A DNA stretch of 64,000 nt from an uncultured Acetatifactor sp. (GCA_934436245.1 CAKSAM010000003.1:69497-133496), one strand, 5' to 3'. Positions 26,901-36,000 are shown, numbered from the stretch's first letter. The notes: generated by a model from the letters alone, not told the origin. A program made the numbers and translations.

Positions 26901-27261
26901 GCAGCTTCAGTGCCAGCTGTTTCTCAATTTCCCCGTTGGATACTTTCAGAATTTTCACAGCTGCAGGCGTCCCCTCTACCGTATCATAAATACGTACCTC
27001 CGCCTCAATCGTAGCCGCCACGGTTTCAAAATAGCTGTCAGCCTCCCCCGGTTCTATCAGTTCAAAAGCTGCTATAAGTTCGAAGCTCATTCGTTTTTTG
27101 TGGTCGAAAGACTTCTCCTGCTTTATCAGCCTCATTTCCTTCCGCTCAGCACCCAGGATTTCAACATTTCTATAATACGGTCCTGCCAATATATTCGACT
27201 GTATCAATGTCAGATGATGCCATATAAGATCTTTTATCCTTGTGGTTAAACTTTTTTCCAT
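23938..27261 (-). CDS. Double CbxX/CfqX-type AAA+ ATPase fused to an FtsH-like M41 peptidase domain
   Basis: This 1107-residue protein has an unassigned N-terminal region (about 1-400). Two AAA+ modules of the CbxX/CfqX type follow: Walker A GNPGTGKTTVAR with Walker B VLIIDEAYGL, then GNPGTGKTTVAK with VLFIDEAYAL. The C-terminal stretch contains AYHELGHAIAIYE (HExxH-type zinc site) and ILLAGRCAERVFCG, the hallmarks of peptidase M41 of FtsH. FtsH itself has a single AAA domain of a different clade, so this is a distinct unfoldase-protease architecture, without obvious membrane helices. The start at 27261 is one of several possibilities; the frame is open to 27354. Neighbours are a zinc-ribbon membrane protein and DUF2752. 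Confidence 0.82.
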   Translation of the reverse strand: MEKSLTTRIKDLIWHHLTLIQSNILAGPYYRNVEILGAERKEMRLIKQEKSFDHKKRMSFELIAAFELIEPGEADSYFETVAATIEAEVRIYDTVEGTPAAVKILKVSNGEIEKQLALKLPFLAGSAEQYVGAVLEEAREFHISEKYYPTITEYVTFRYQRTKVETCVRHPEIMGTYYNLLLYGEDAEQIMKFANKLSDFFRGTHTINYVVEEKEAIESFDTGVKGRVAGNFDARWEQCDTIHICDCQPQPFLNEDAGTGAAREESVKKATKYRNFWNHVVDFTKKHPEVALIVSMSEYVYKDSFLKNNELNYRIFSHKICIPEITMEQALKMALYEFHSSSFTLAPDFEEEFTRYVHTIYQRAELKGVAFAEDAVNRVYALHFSRHCAEEKPDVLTAKCIPRYRKEIRTAEDVLSKLNALTGLQSVKETFDGIYKKQLADPENAKKGSYHMMFYGNPGTGKTTVARLTAELLWQCGVLKTRKCVEATVGDLTSVYKNGTSAKVRSKIQQALDGVLIIDEAYGLANGTESAAEALNILIQEMLNYQDRLVVILAGYEDKMEELMKKNSGLSSRIAYKIRFEDFSVEELKQIFEQQCRQSGFTLDESAEETLEECLEARKLQEFFGNGRDVANLLQEVQGSWSKEYYELVKKYGKEKAELPKILYKKHFLDVMPAKNEPTIENMIGLESVKKQLEKFRTQVKYFHAIKEMGMKKMPEPFMHMLFMGNPGTGKTTVAKMIANDLYSLGVLKTNRLVAAERKDIINPFGGETAKQVNELINKAIGGVLFIDEAYALAEAGEAGREAVETILTAMVDHKEDTIFVFAGYPAEMRNFLEMNPGIPSRIGYTFRFEDYNTEELIRIFKKQMEEAGFVVAEEVYPKVGDIMEYFCEMPKFGNGRFVEQLISRIIANRSEREYTKENYNRIEVCDIPEIGELIETNSVGIRLHDPKKISEESRLRTAYHELGHAIAIYELHSAMEIEKISIKSRAFSLGRVSLKENGRNRTEEELQNEIAILLAGRCAERVFCGSCDEGCISDYERAKKIADNMLNLYGMCEIGVTKPEDLLRQGDQYATEIIQKYQHCIEKIARELLTGREFTGEEFVSMITTV

Positions 27262-27401
27262 GTTATCTGCGATGTCCTTTTGCACTCTCCCGGCCGTGCT
27301 CCGGTGTCCCGGCCACCTGCCGATAGTCAAATAGCTGCCAATTATGGCAGCCATTCTCCCAGTTCTATTTTGTTATCTTCTTTGCCTGTAATCTGAACTT
27401 A

Positions 27402-27920
27402 TTAAAAGTTGTATGCTGACGATATTGCCACACCACTGATTGCAGCAATTATGGATATAATAATTACCAGCACGACCGTAATGATAATCCAGCAGAAATA
27501 AGATCTGGCAAAGTTCTGTAAATTCTTGTTCTTGGTGCCACCGAACGAGAATACCAGCAGCAGAATAAATCCTACACACGGAATAGAAAACAATAACTCA
27601 TATCCGAAATATCCCCACATAGTAATGGGCTGATAACCATCCGGAACCATTGCTCCATTATTCTGCATCCCCGGAGCCGGCTGCCGGTTTGCCATACCAT
27701 TCTGCGGATACGGTGCCTGCTGACTATAGTTCGGCTGTGGATTCACTGTAGGCTGTGGGTTCACTGTAGGCTGCGGATTTACTGTAGGCTGCGGATTCAC
27801 TACCGGATCTGCTTCAGCCACCGGCTGTTCGCTTACTGCTGAGTGCTCTAATGGAGCTCCGCAATTTTTACAAAATGTAAAAACCTCCTCGTTCTGAGTT
27901 CCACATTTTTCACATATCAT
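27402..27920 (-). CDS. Zinc-ribbon membrane protein with VNPQPT repeats
   Basis: The 172-residue protein begins with a zinc ribbon (MICEKCGTQN ... FCKNCGAP, four cysteines). A low-complexity linker with four tandem VNPQPT/N hexapeptides follows, then a Pro/Gln-rich stretch. It ends with two hydrophobic segments (about 105-128 and 140-165). No specific function is known. It lies 40 bp after the DUF2752 gene and upstream of the AAA-M41 gene, in the same direction. GAGGAACAAAAG precedes the chosen ATG. Confidence 0.8.
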   Translation of the reverse strand: MICEKCGTQNEEVFTFCKNCGAPLEHSAVSEQPVAEADPVVNPQPTVNPQPTVNPQPTVNPQPNYSQQAPYPQNGMANRQPAPGMQNNGAMVPDGYQPITMWGYFGYELLFSIPCVGFILLLVFSFGGTKNKNLQNFARSYFCWIIITVVLVIIISIIAAISGVAISSAYNF

Positions 27921-27959
27921 CTTTTGTTCCTCCCTCATTCTTTCGTTTTTATAAAGACT

Positions 27960-28421
27960 TTATTTCATTTTACTACTGTCCAGAATCCATGTCACTATAT
28001 TTTTTTCAAAAAATATCATCGGTTCATTTCCGGGGAATACCCTGAGCATTCGATAGATGTAATAACCGATCGTGACAAGTGCCATGATGATAACTACAGG
28101 CTCCCAGTGAATCTTTCTGTGATCTCCCATATAATGCTTGACCATTAACCAGACAATGACCGGAATCCACAGATACGCAGTCACATTATAAGTTGCCGCT
28201 GCAGCAAAATGCCCCGTCAATATAGCCAGACATGCCCTGGTCAGTCCACACGCCGGACACGGGTAACCGCAAAAAATCACCATAGGACATACTGCACCAA
28301 AAATCAGTTGGGCAGCCACCCAATAAGCGGCAATGATAAGCAGCGGAAAGCATATGGAACGTATATCTGCCTTTAATTGTCTTAATCCCTTCTTACAAAA
28401 GTATCCTTTTATCTTTGTCAT
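27960..28421 (-). CDS. DUF2752 membrane protein
   Basis: The 153-residue protein has the DUF2752 signature GYPCPACGLTRA (about 52-63) and about four hydrophobic helices. The function of the family is unknown. It lies 26 bp after the 2H-phosphoesterase-like gene and 39 bp before the zinc-ribbon gene, suggesting a membrane-associated unit. Confidence 0.85.
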   Translation of the reverse strand: MTKIKGYFCKKGLRQLKADIRSICFPLLIIAAYWVAAQLIFGAVCPMVIFCGYPCPACGLTRACLAILTGHFAAAATYNVTAYLWIPVIVWLMVKHYMGDHRKIHWEPVVIIMALVTIGYYIYRMLRVFPGNEPMIFFEKNIVTWILDSSKMK

Positions 28422-28447
28422 TTTCTCATCCTGAGTTTATTTACGCA

Positions 28448-28867
28448 TTATATTTTCGAAAGACAGACCGTTCCGTTTTCCAGGTATCCTCCCATGATAC
28501 CGGTTATGGTAACCGGTTCTATTGCCTCAAAATGGAGATTTTTGGTATTCACAGCTTCTGCGCCTTTGCCTATGGCTATGGTAATGTGAGGCACCGCAAT
28601 CTGCTTTATCATCTCATTCAGCCTGCCATGATCCGTAGTAAGTGTTACCAGCACTCCTTCGTTCTCTCCATCGTTCCCGTAGCCGATTATGGTAATAGCT
28701 ATTTCTGTCCCGAACAAGTCTGTATCCACGGTCTCCGGCTTATATGCAAAAGTAACATGCGGATATTCAATATTTTTTTGAAGCGGATGCTTTCTAATGC
28801 CGTCGATATAAGTATGAAACTGTTTGAAATCCACAAAACAGCCAATATATTTAAAGGAATGGCTCAT
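28448..28867 (-). CDS. 2H phosphoesterase-like protein
   Basis: The 139-residue protein has two HxT-type motifs, PHVTFAY (about 36) and PHITIAIG (about 93), the pair that defines the 2H superfamily of cyclic phosphodiesterases and RNA-ligase-like enzymes. Likely substrates are RNA or nucleotide 2',3'-cyclic phosphates, which is inference. It sits between the 463-residue membrane protein and DUF2752, all on the minus strand. Confidence 0.72.
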   Translation of the reverse strand: MSHSFKYIGCFVDFKQFHTYIDGIRKHPLQKNIEYPHVTFAYKPETVDTDLFGTEIAITIIGYGNDGENEGVLVTLTTDHGRLNEMIKQIAVPHITIAIGKGAEAVNTKNLHFEAIEPVTITGIMGGYLENGTVCLSKI

Positions 28868-28903
28868 ATTACCCCCTATATCCTGTACGAAATGAAACCT
28901 ATT

Positions 28904-30295
28904 TTAATTATAATCACTTGTTCGGTCGTTATTCCGTGTCTGCTTCTTTTTGCTCTGTATCTCGCTGATTTTGGCCCCTACTAAATTTTTTACCGTCCAC
29001 ACAGCTACAAGACTGATTCCAAACACGCAGCTATACTGAATGAATCTGACGACGAACACTGAACTAAACAATCCAAAAAAGGATTCCACAAACTGAAAAC
29101 TATCCATCAGCGCTGAAAAAAAGCTTAAAACAGACAGTATTAACAAAGCTCTGTTAACACCGATTTCTCTCTTTTTTTGTTCTTCCTCTGCTGCTTCGCG
29201 CCGGACATCTGCCAGGGAATTCAATGGTTCATGGACATCCTCGAACATTTCCCTAAGGGCAAAAGACTGTGCCACATTATCATACAATTCCTGATACTGC
29301 GGAACCTCCGTAATGTAGGAGAATACAAAATCCGTTTCAAAATCATATAGTCTGCGTCTGTATTCTTCAAGCATCTCCAGGTCATTGTATCTACTGACTC
29401 CGATCTCCGTCAGGAATTGATAGAGCACATATTTCTGATGCAGCAAAAGTACATACATAAAGAGATACTGCGCATTAAAATTGGGATAAAAAGTATTTTG
29501 CAGAAACTTCTTTCTATCCATTTGGGTGCAGGCAAGACAGACTCCCGCCTCCGGGGAAATGCCCCACGTGATATCTTTCGATGGCCGGAAAATTTCCTCA
29601 GAATTTTTCTCATCATCCTGAATATACAGAAATCCTTCACTATAACATCTTCTTAAGTAAAATAGCTGTCTTTGATAATTTTTCATATCCGGAACTTCAA
29701 GGAATGTGAAAAAATTCGCCCGCTCCGTAGATGCATTGGCATAAAAGAAAAATTCAGGTTGACGCTCTCTGTTTAATTCCTCTATGACTTTTCGTGAAAG
29801 ATCAAGAAATGTAAATTTCTCATTTTCCCGCAAGGATATGGATTCCCTGGATACCTTTTTCAGATAATACTGTGCATTGGCGATCCAGTAGGGATCATTA
29901 CTCGCAAAATGGAGATGAAATGCCAGCAGTCCGATACCTGTGCTGAAACAATATAACTGTACATCCAGGATCTGAAAGCGGATGACTTCCTGTCTTCCCT
30001 GAAACAAATGAGTTTCTGTGGAAAACCAGTCATCTGCTTCTCCCAGTCCATACTGTTCTCTGCTATCCATGTTCAGCCGATAATGAAAGCAGAGGCAGGC
30101 ATCACTGTTATTCTTACTATCGATTTTATCTGCCACGAACTTCAGCATATATTTGATTTCATCATGAAACTGCGTCCATGACCTGCTTTCGTTCAATATC
30201 CCCTGTATATTTTTAAATTGTCTGCCATCTCCATATGTAAAAGGCATAAAAATGTACGAGGTATTCTGTAAATAATTCTTCTCTGTCCCTTTCAA
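28904..30295 (-). CDS. Hypothetical protein with two C-terminal transmembrane helices (463 aa)
   Basis: The family is not recognised. The first 375 residues look soluble and mixed alpha/beta, then helical with a charged coil before the membrane. Two hydrophobic segments follow (about 390-405 and 415-445). The layout, a large cytoplasmic part then two TM helices near the end, resembles CorA-type transporters, but no GMN motif is present. The start is a TTG at 30295 with GAGG about 10 bp upstream; the first internal ATG (residue 17) would cut into the folded part. Confidence 0.65.
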   Translation of the reverse strand: MKGTEKNYLQNTSYIFMPFTYGDGRQFKNIQGILNESRSWTQFHDEIKYMLKFVADKIDSKNNSDACLCFHYRLNMDSREQYGLGEADDWFSTETHLFQGRQEVIRFQILDVQLYCFSTGIGLLAFHLHFASNDPYWIANAQYYLKKVSRESISLRENEKFTFLDLSRKVIEELNRERQPEFFFYANASTERANFFTFLEVPDMKNYQRQLFYLRRCYSEGFLYIQDDEKNSEEIFRPSKDITWGISPEAGVCLACTQMDRKKFLQNTFYPNFNAQYLFMYVLLLHQKYVLYQFLTEIGVSRYNDLEMLEEYRRRLYDFETDFVFSYITEVPQYQELYDNVAQSFALREMFEDVHEPLNSLADVRREAAEEEQKKREIGVNRALLILSVLSFFSALMDSFQFVESFFGLFSSVFVVRFIQYSCVFGISLVAVWTVKNLVGAKISEIQSKKKQTRNNDRTSDYN

Positions 30296-30326
30296 GATCT
30301 GTTATCCTCTTTTCTCCCGGTGGTTA

Positions 30327-31229
30327 TCAACATTTTTCTCCATATTTCTTCTGCATTGCATTCATTACTTCCGGATCCTCTAATCGTATAATCTTATCCG
30401 CATCTCCCCCGGCACTCATTTTTGCGATCAGAGCCAGCAGTGACTTTCTCTCTTCCATGCGTCCTTCTTTGCGTCCTTCTTCACGCCCACATTCTCGTTC
30501 AGCCTTACGGAGCTTCTTTTCTTCTTTTTCTTTGTCATACTCAAATATACTCACCTTGTACACCTCCGCCCGATTGTGCTGCAGGAATTCCGTAAGGATT
30601 CCTTCGTTAATGCATTCGGTAATCGCCAGTTCCACCGCCTCATGCAATGACATTTCCGCTGCGTACTTTCTGACTCTTGCCACATACTCTGCATATTCCC
30701 ATAAAACATGGCAGTTATTCATCAGTTCCTCATTATGTCCGGCATTGATGTTTAACATCGTAACCTTCAATTCCAGCGCCGGATCCTGCATCGGATTCTC
30801 AAAAGCATCCGACAACCGCAGTTCTGTCCGATCCGGAACGTCCCGGTCTGTCCCATTATAAAACACTAGAAAATTCGGTGTCGGAATCTTTTGAATACCA
30901 GACGAATATAGAGATTTCTCATCCACCAGCTTCTGATATTCGCTGGCTATGTAGAACAGATCCCGCAACGGAATATTTGGGTTATACGTAGACTGATGTT
31001 CATACAGGTACAATCCCATTTCCAGTACAAATGCCAGATCATTCTTCATGCCCATATAAATGGCATTTTCCAAAGTCACAATCTCCAACTCTTCCGGGTT
31101 CTGATAATTTTTCCCTGTCACTGCATTATACAGAGATAACAAATTTTCAATTTGCGAAAATATCCATCGAAAAATAGTATCCTTGTATTTGCGGTTAGCA
31201 ATAAGCAATTCGTAGCTGCGTTTCTTCAT
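30327..31229 (-). CDS. Rpn-family recombination-promoting nuclease / PD-(D/E)XK transposase-like protein
   Basis: The 300-residue protein follows the Rpn/YhgA-like pattern common in Clostridia. It starts RKYKDTIFRWIF and has TLENAIYMGMKNDLAFVL with the candidate catalytic Asp/Glu residues, then VEMGLYLYEHQS-like sequence and a NPNIPLRDLFY motif. The C-terminal tail is short and charged (REEGRKEGRMEERK). Rpn proteins are DNA endonucleases that promote recombination; no terminal repeats flank this copy. AGGAGG precedes the start. Confidence 0.82.
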   Translation of the reverse strand: MKKRSYELLIANRKYKDTIFRWIFSQIENLLSLYNAVTGKNYQNPEELEIVTLENAIYMGMKNDLAFVLEMGLYLYEHQSTYNPNIPLRDLFYIASEYQKLVDEKSLYSSGIQKIPTPNFLVFYNGTDRDVPDRTELRLSDAFENPMQDPALELKVTMLNINAGHNEELMNNCHVLWEYAEYVARVRKYAAEMSLHEAVELAITECINEGILTEFLQHNRAEVYKVSIFEYDKEKEEKKLRKAERECGREEGRKEGRMEERKSLLALIAKMSAGGDADKIIRLEDPEVMNAMQKKYGEKC

Positions 31230-31387
31230 AGTGTCCTCCTGTTCCCATAGTACTTGAAATCAAGAAGGTACACTTCGCCTGTCCTATCCACTTGTCATTC
31301 AACGTACTATGCTGTGCATGCATGGTTAATGTGGTATAAAAGCATAGAATTCATTGAAATGATATAGATATGTGGATCAGCTCTCGC

Positions 31388-31440
31388 TGCCGGAATCGTA
31401 AGAATATATGCTTTGAGATTATAGTACTAACAATTCCGGC
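31388..31440. repeat. Imperfect inverted repeat in the Rpn leader
   Basis: TGCCGGAATCG (31388-31398) and CAATTCCGGCA (31430-31440) pair at 10 of 11 positions, with 31 bases between them. The right arm lies between the -35 and -10 of the Rpn promoter. Confidence 0.4.
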
Positions 31441-31449
31441 ACTTGTCAA
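31421..31449 (-). promoter_or_regulatory. Promoter of the Rpn-family gene
   Basis: TTGACA (31444-31449) and TACTAT (31421-31426) on the minus strand are 17 bp apart, giving a leader of about 190 nt. The -10 region TTAGTACTAT resembles that of the GGDEF promoter (TTAGTACCAT). Confidence 0.55.
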
Positions 31450-31457
31450 CACAGCAC

Positions 31458-31868
31458 TTATATTATTATTCCATTGCAATGATCAATCTCATGCTGAATA
31501 ATCTGTGCTGTCCAACCTGAATACTTTCCATGCTGTTTCTTAAAGTTCTGATCAAGATAGTCCACTTCTATTTCCTGATATCTCGTACATGGTCTTACAC
31601 CTTCCAGAGAAAGACATCCTTCCTCAGTCTGATATGCTCCGGATTTCTTTGTTATCACCGGATTTATCATTGCAAACTGAAATGGTCCGGCTGCTACTAC
31701 AATGATATTCTTTTTTACTCCAATCATATTGGCAGCCATACCAACACAGTGTTCTAAATTTGCCTTAAGTGTATCAAGCAAATCAGTCACAATCTGTTTA
31801 TCTGCCTCTGTTGCATCCACTGACTTCTGTGCCAGAAACAGCGGATCATGCATTATCTTCTTTACCAT
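31458..31868 (-). CDS. Peptide deformylase-like protein
   Basis: The 136-residue protein carries all three deformylase motifs: GMAANMIG (motif 1, with Asn in place of the usual Gln), EEGCLSLEG (metal Cys) and QHEIDHCNG (HEIDH). Deformylases remove the formyl group from nascent proteins. The protein is shorter than typical Def and may be a secondary copy with another substrate. Its ATG at 31868 shares one base with the stop of the upstream ArsC-like gene (TAATG), so the pair is translationally coupled. Confidence 0.85.
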   Translation of the reverse strand: MVKKIMHDPLFLAQKSVDATEADKQIVTDLLDTLKANLEHCVGMAANMIGVKKNIIVVAAGPFQFAMINPVITKKSGAYQTEEGCLSLEGVRPCTRYQEIEVDYLDQNFKKQHGKYSGWTAQIIQHEIDHCNGIII

Positions 31869-32209
31869 TAATTCCATCCCTTCCATACATCAGGCTGATA
31901 TCCAAGTGTAGATTGCTTTCCGTTTCTTACTACCGGTGTTTTAATTACCTGCGGATTCTCAAGTACCTTTTCCAGTTTATCTTCATCTGCAATATACTTA
32001 ATAAGAGCAAGTAAATCCTGGTCTTTTCCATCCCAGTTAATCATATTTTCAAGACCGCCATTAGCCTGTGCAACAGAAGTAAACTCTCCCTTGCTCATGC
32101 CTTTTTCTTTCATATCAATGAACTGATACTTTATGCCACGCTCCTTGAAGAAACGTTCTGCTTTCTTTGTATCATTGCATTTCTTAGTTCCAAAAATCTG
32201 TATATTCAT
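31868..32209 (-). CDS. ArsC/Spx-family thioredoxin-fold protein
   Basis: The 113-residue protein has the ArsC fold with a single N-terminal cysteine, NIQIFGTKKCNDTKKAERFF, and a late TPVVRNGKQSTLGYQPDVWK. Such proteins are arsenate-reductase relatives or Spx-like regulators. No ars genes are nearby, so arsenate resistance is not implied. The ATG at 32209 follows AGGTG; a GTG at 32218 is possible. It is coupled to the deformylase. Confidence 0.82.
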   Translation of the reverse strand: MNIQIFGTKKCNDTKKAERFFKERGIKYQFIDMKEKGMSKGEFTSVAQANGGLENMINWDGKDQDLLALIKYIADEDKLEKVLENPQVIKTPVVRNGKQSTLGYQPDVWKGWN

Positions 32210-32355
32210 CTGCTTCACCTACTGCAAATCATAAAGTTTCATTTTCTCTGTATTTCTATATTCATTATCTATAAATAATTTTTCTCCATTTTATGGCATA
32301 AGCAACAATTTTATTGTTTTGTAGAAATATGTCCTTGTATGTATTTTATTTCCAT

Positions 32356-32384
32356 TTGACAAATCCAAGCATATTGCATACACT
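32356..32384 (+). promoter_or_regulatory. Promoter of the candidate small RNA
   Basis: TTGACA (32356-32361) and TACACT (32379-32384) are 17 bp apart. The predicted start (about 32391) coincides with the first base of the structured element. Confidence 0.6.
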
Positions 32385-32396
32385 AATTGTAGTCAA
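32368..32396 (-). promoter_or_regulatory. Promoter of the ArsC-like / deformylase pair
   Basis: TTGACT (32391-32396) and TATGCT (32368-32373) on the minus strand are 17 bp apart. It overlaps the oppositely directed small-RNA promoter, so the two should interfere. Confidence 0.5.
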
Positions 32397-32480
32397 CTTG
32401 CGTCGGATAAAAGCTGGGTTCCCGAATGGGAGTAGGTAATTTCTCACTTAGAATCCTTTGCTCCTGGGGTTGACTTTTTT
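32391..32480 (+). ncRNA. Candidate structured small RNA (about 90 nt)
   Basis: AGTCAAC at the 5' end pairs with GTTGACT at the 3' end, which is followed at once by a T run that would act as terminator. Inside are a TTCCC-GAAT-GGGAG hairpin and a possible GGAT/ATCC pairing. A 17-bp-spaced promoter places the start at the first base. No ORF is present. I do not recognise the family. Alternatives are the end of a decayed IS200/IS605-type element or a small MITE. Confidence 0.55.
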
Positions 32481-32506
32481 ATTTTGTAATTTAAATCAAA
32501 TACCCG

Positions 32507-32971
32507 TCAGCAGTCATACTGCCATTCGCCATCCGTCAGATCAATTCCCAGTTCTTCAAATATTATCTTGCTCCTATCTGCAGCGTCCCATAATTCGAAT
32601 TCCAGATGTTTAGCTCCAGACTCCTGAACAATCTCTTCCATAAGATCCTCAAAAAGCTCTATACCAAAGCCTTCTATTGGAGCATTATCCATCAGTTGGA
32701 TGTAAAGCTGATATTCCATATCGCTATTCTTATCTAACTGTATAACTCCGCAAAATTGCCCATCTCTTCTGTAAATACACCAAAAATATTTCTTGCCTTG
32801 ATAATGCTCCCAAAGTTCTTCAAAATAATCCGATTTATCCTTATCAGATATTACATTTTGAGCCTCTTTAATTATTTTTGCCCAAGGTCTTGAATCTTCT
32901 AACAATTTCAAATTATCTTTGTCAGAATGTTTTACCTGATCAACAATAAAATGCTCACTTTCTAAATGCAT
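32507..32971 (-). CDS. GNAT-like N-acetyltransferase family protein
   Basis: The 154-residue protein has an acetyltransferase-like pattern: an N-terminal ESEHFIVDQVKHSD, strand-rich KYFWCIYRRDGQFCGVIQLD, and a C-terminal AKHLEFELWDAADRSKIIFEELGI. The acetyl-CoA loop is not clear, so assignment is tentative. GGAGGAG precedes the ATG at 32971. Its AT-rich composition matches the defence region rather than the core. It follows the 1150-residue nuclease-like gene in the same direction. Confidence 0.55.
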   Translation of the reverse strand: MHLESEHFIVDQVKHSDKDNLKLLEDSRPWAKIIKEAQNVISDKDKSDYFEELWEHYQGKKYFWCIYRRDGQFCGVIQLDKNSDMEYQLYIQLMDNAPIEGFGIELFEDLMEEIVQESGAKHLEFELWDAADRSKIIFEELGIDLTDGEWQYDC

Positions 32972-33015
32972 ACTACTCTCCTCCGACTCAAAATTAAACA
33001 TAGTTCTTTCTAGTA

Positions 33016-36000
33016 TTATTCCTCCACCTCTCTTCTAGCTATTCTAATATTACGTGATGCCTCTCTTCGATATTGCTCTGCAATCCCTCTAAGCAACTCC
33101 GCATATCTGGAATATCCTTTTTTCTCAACCAAACCAGCTTTCATTTCATAATCGGCTGCCAATTTAAATTCAGGTTTTCCTTCAGGGTCTATAGTATGAA
33201 CACCTCTCTGGTTCACTATTCCAATATCATATCCACGACGAAGTTCCTCATTTCCCGCCTTATTTAGTTCCTCCATAATCACTTTAGGAGGAAGCTTTTC
33301 ATCATTAAGCTCAGCATATGCAAACCCAGAGCCAACCGTCTGCATCGCAACCTCATAACGATCATTCTCTAAACTCCATGCTTTTACAAAATCCATCCAG
33401 CTTCGAAATACATTTTCATGAAATTTACCATTCCAGTCTACTCCCGGCGTAACTTTGTATTCAAGCAGAATTTCACATAAACGCTCACCCATGCCCTCAT
33501 TCAATTTGATTTGGTGTTTCTCTTCGGAATGTTTTTTGTAAAACAATTCAATCAAACTGCAAAAATAGTCTGGATCATTACTTAATCTAGTATTTAAAGC
33601 ATGTGGCCGCACCTCAGAATACTCATCCAATATAGGTAAATAAATAAATTCGATGTCGCATTTTATTTCCAAGGCAACATCACCTTGTTTCTGTAACCAG
33701 CCAATCAACTTACGTGCCGCGTAATCATCCACTTTCTCTGCCCCAATTGATTTTTCGGTTCCTGCCAGCCACAACATATCATGTACACGTTGTGCAGTAA
33801 ATAGCTTTCCTAACTCAGACCTCCCGACAATGTTGACTACATCAACATATCTTTTACATTTGGTAAAATTTTCAACGATTAATTTTAATTCTTCACTCTC
33901 GTCTTCATTATAAGCATACGGCACAGTCGCAATTTCCCAATATGCAGTTTCATTCGGCAGCAATTGTTTTACTACGTTATAAAGGTCTAATGAAAAAGGA
34001 ATTTTTGAAAGTGTTTCTAAAATCTCCTTTGTATCCTTTTGCACCAGTGATGTTTCCATCAATTTCTCTGATCCCTGGTTGTAAACATACGCACTGACAC
34101 AGGGAATATAAAACTGTAACGATAATTGACCTGCATAATATCCATCAATTACGCTTGATATTTCTCCCTGATTTAAAGAACCACCAAGTTTTTGTGCAAC
34201 ATCATACATATTTTTTACTTCATGTCCAAATTTTTCGATTTCCTCAGCTCCAAATTGATCAAATATGTTTTTAACCGCTATGGCTTTTTTATGTTCCAAT
34301 GTTTTCCAGTATGTACTAAAATCCTCATCGGGTACGTATTTATTTTCCAAATATAATTTCTGATACTTCACCCTGATGTCCTTGGGTTCGATTGACTGTA
34401 TCAAAGACTGTATTTTGTCAATCTGACTATAAACAACCGTCCCTTCTTTTAAATTAGGTTGTGCTATTTGCTTACGCAGATTTAACCATAGGGTAAACCG
34501 TTCCTTTTCATTAGCAAATTCTATATTTCGGTCAATACAATCTAAATATTCCAACAACGTTGATTCTTTCATATATGCGATTTGCTTAGCAAGAAACGCC
34601 AGCTTTTCTATTTCATTTTCAGAAACCTCTACAGCTAATTCCAAGTTAAAATCATACTGTTCATATACTTCTGCATTCGTTATTTCTATTTTTTCAGGAA
34701 TCTCCAATAATAAATACTCCGGCTTAGCATTTCCAGATGTTGTTCGTGTCTGATTCGGCAACAGTTTTACTAACACCTTCCAAAATACCGATGGATTGTC
34801 ATTTTTTAAACACCGCAATGCATTTTTTCTCTTTTCCGCATCGGCAAGTGTCTGTGGATGCCATGGAAGTAGAATAGACACTATGGAATTAATTGGTGTA
34901 TTCGCCCAATTTGTTTTCTCATAGGGAAGCGCCGCCAGAAGCCCCAGCGCACTAATAGCCGGAATCAAATAATCCGGTGCCCAAGCTAATGCTTCTATTG
35001 CCCATAGTATATGAGTAATATAATTAGGCCGCATAATACTATCACCGCTCTTAGGAAACAAGCATAATATCTCCTGTGGTTTGTAAATCGTGCTCCATTC
35101 AATCTTTTTCAAAAATTCGTCCGGCAAAAGTTCTGCTATATTCTGCAGGCAGTCCTGAAGGCTTGCCCACATTATCCAATCTCCATCCTTCAATATGGCT
35201 CGTACTAATTGGTATATTGAACCCTCTATGTCATTTCGATTACATCTTGACAATTCTGGCAGAGATTTTTTTATCCAGCACAAACTTTTTGCCAGGCTTT
35301 TCCGAAGTATCTTAGAATTATCGTACTCACCGTCAGTCTCGATATAATACGGATTTTGGCTTATTACTCTTTGACTCCTCTGGGAAAATACAATTTGTGC
35401 TGCTTGCAACAAACGATTCACACAATCGTCAAAAATCATGTTTTTACATTGCTCAAGCAATTCCTCTTTATGAAGTACTTTCCAAATTCCGTTCTCTAAT
35501 TTTAAATATTCAGAGTTTTGACAAAGCATGCTTCGTGCTCTTGATTCAAATTCCGAATATCCCATATTTGATATTTTCTCTACTATCTGCCGGTCAAATC
35601 CATTCTTTTCATCCCAGGAACCAATAAGTGCCAGCATTGGAATGAACAAATCAACTTTTTCAAGAGGCAACGGCAGCGATTGTATACTCTCTTGATTCGA
35701 AAAAAGATCTAGAATTTCTCTATCAACATTTTGCAGACTTATATTTGCTGCTGTCTGGTTACAGCAGCCAGCATATTCCACCAGTCGAGACCATACAAGA
35801 TCTGCTTTTTCTGTTGAATTGCATTTTATTAAGGATATAGATAAGGCTCTGTTAATACTTTCCTTACAATCCACATCAAATAAAAGTAATATAAAACATT
35901 TACAAAATTTCCATAGTTCTAAATCCGTAGGCTTCCCATCATTCGCTTTTTCGATACATGACGCTATTGCTTCCAGTGCTTTTTTGTTGTCATCATTCGA

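Noticed and set aside
27710..27800. DNA tandem repeat as a mobile or regulatory element
   Set aside because: It lies inside the zinc-ribbon gene and encodes in-frame VNPQPT hexapeptides, a protein linker.
30327..31229. Active insertion sequence at the Rpn-family gene
   Set aside because: No terminal inverted repeats or target duplications flank it. Only a promoter-region inverted repeat was seen.
31868..32209. Arsenate resistance determinant
   Set aside because: Only an ArsC-fold protein is present, with no arsR, arsB or acr3 nearby; it is coupled to a deformylase instead.
32391..32480. Integron attC site
   Set aside because: The AGTCAAC/GTTGACT ends do not match the RYYYAAC/GTTRRRY core sites, and no integron integrase is present.
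32391..32480. End or guide-RNA region of an IS200/IS605 element
   Set aside because: The inner sequence felt familiar in that sense, but there is no tnpA/tnpB remnant. The exact promoter and T run fit an independent RNA better. Kept as an alternative only.
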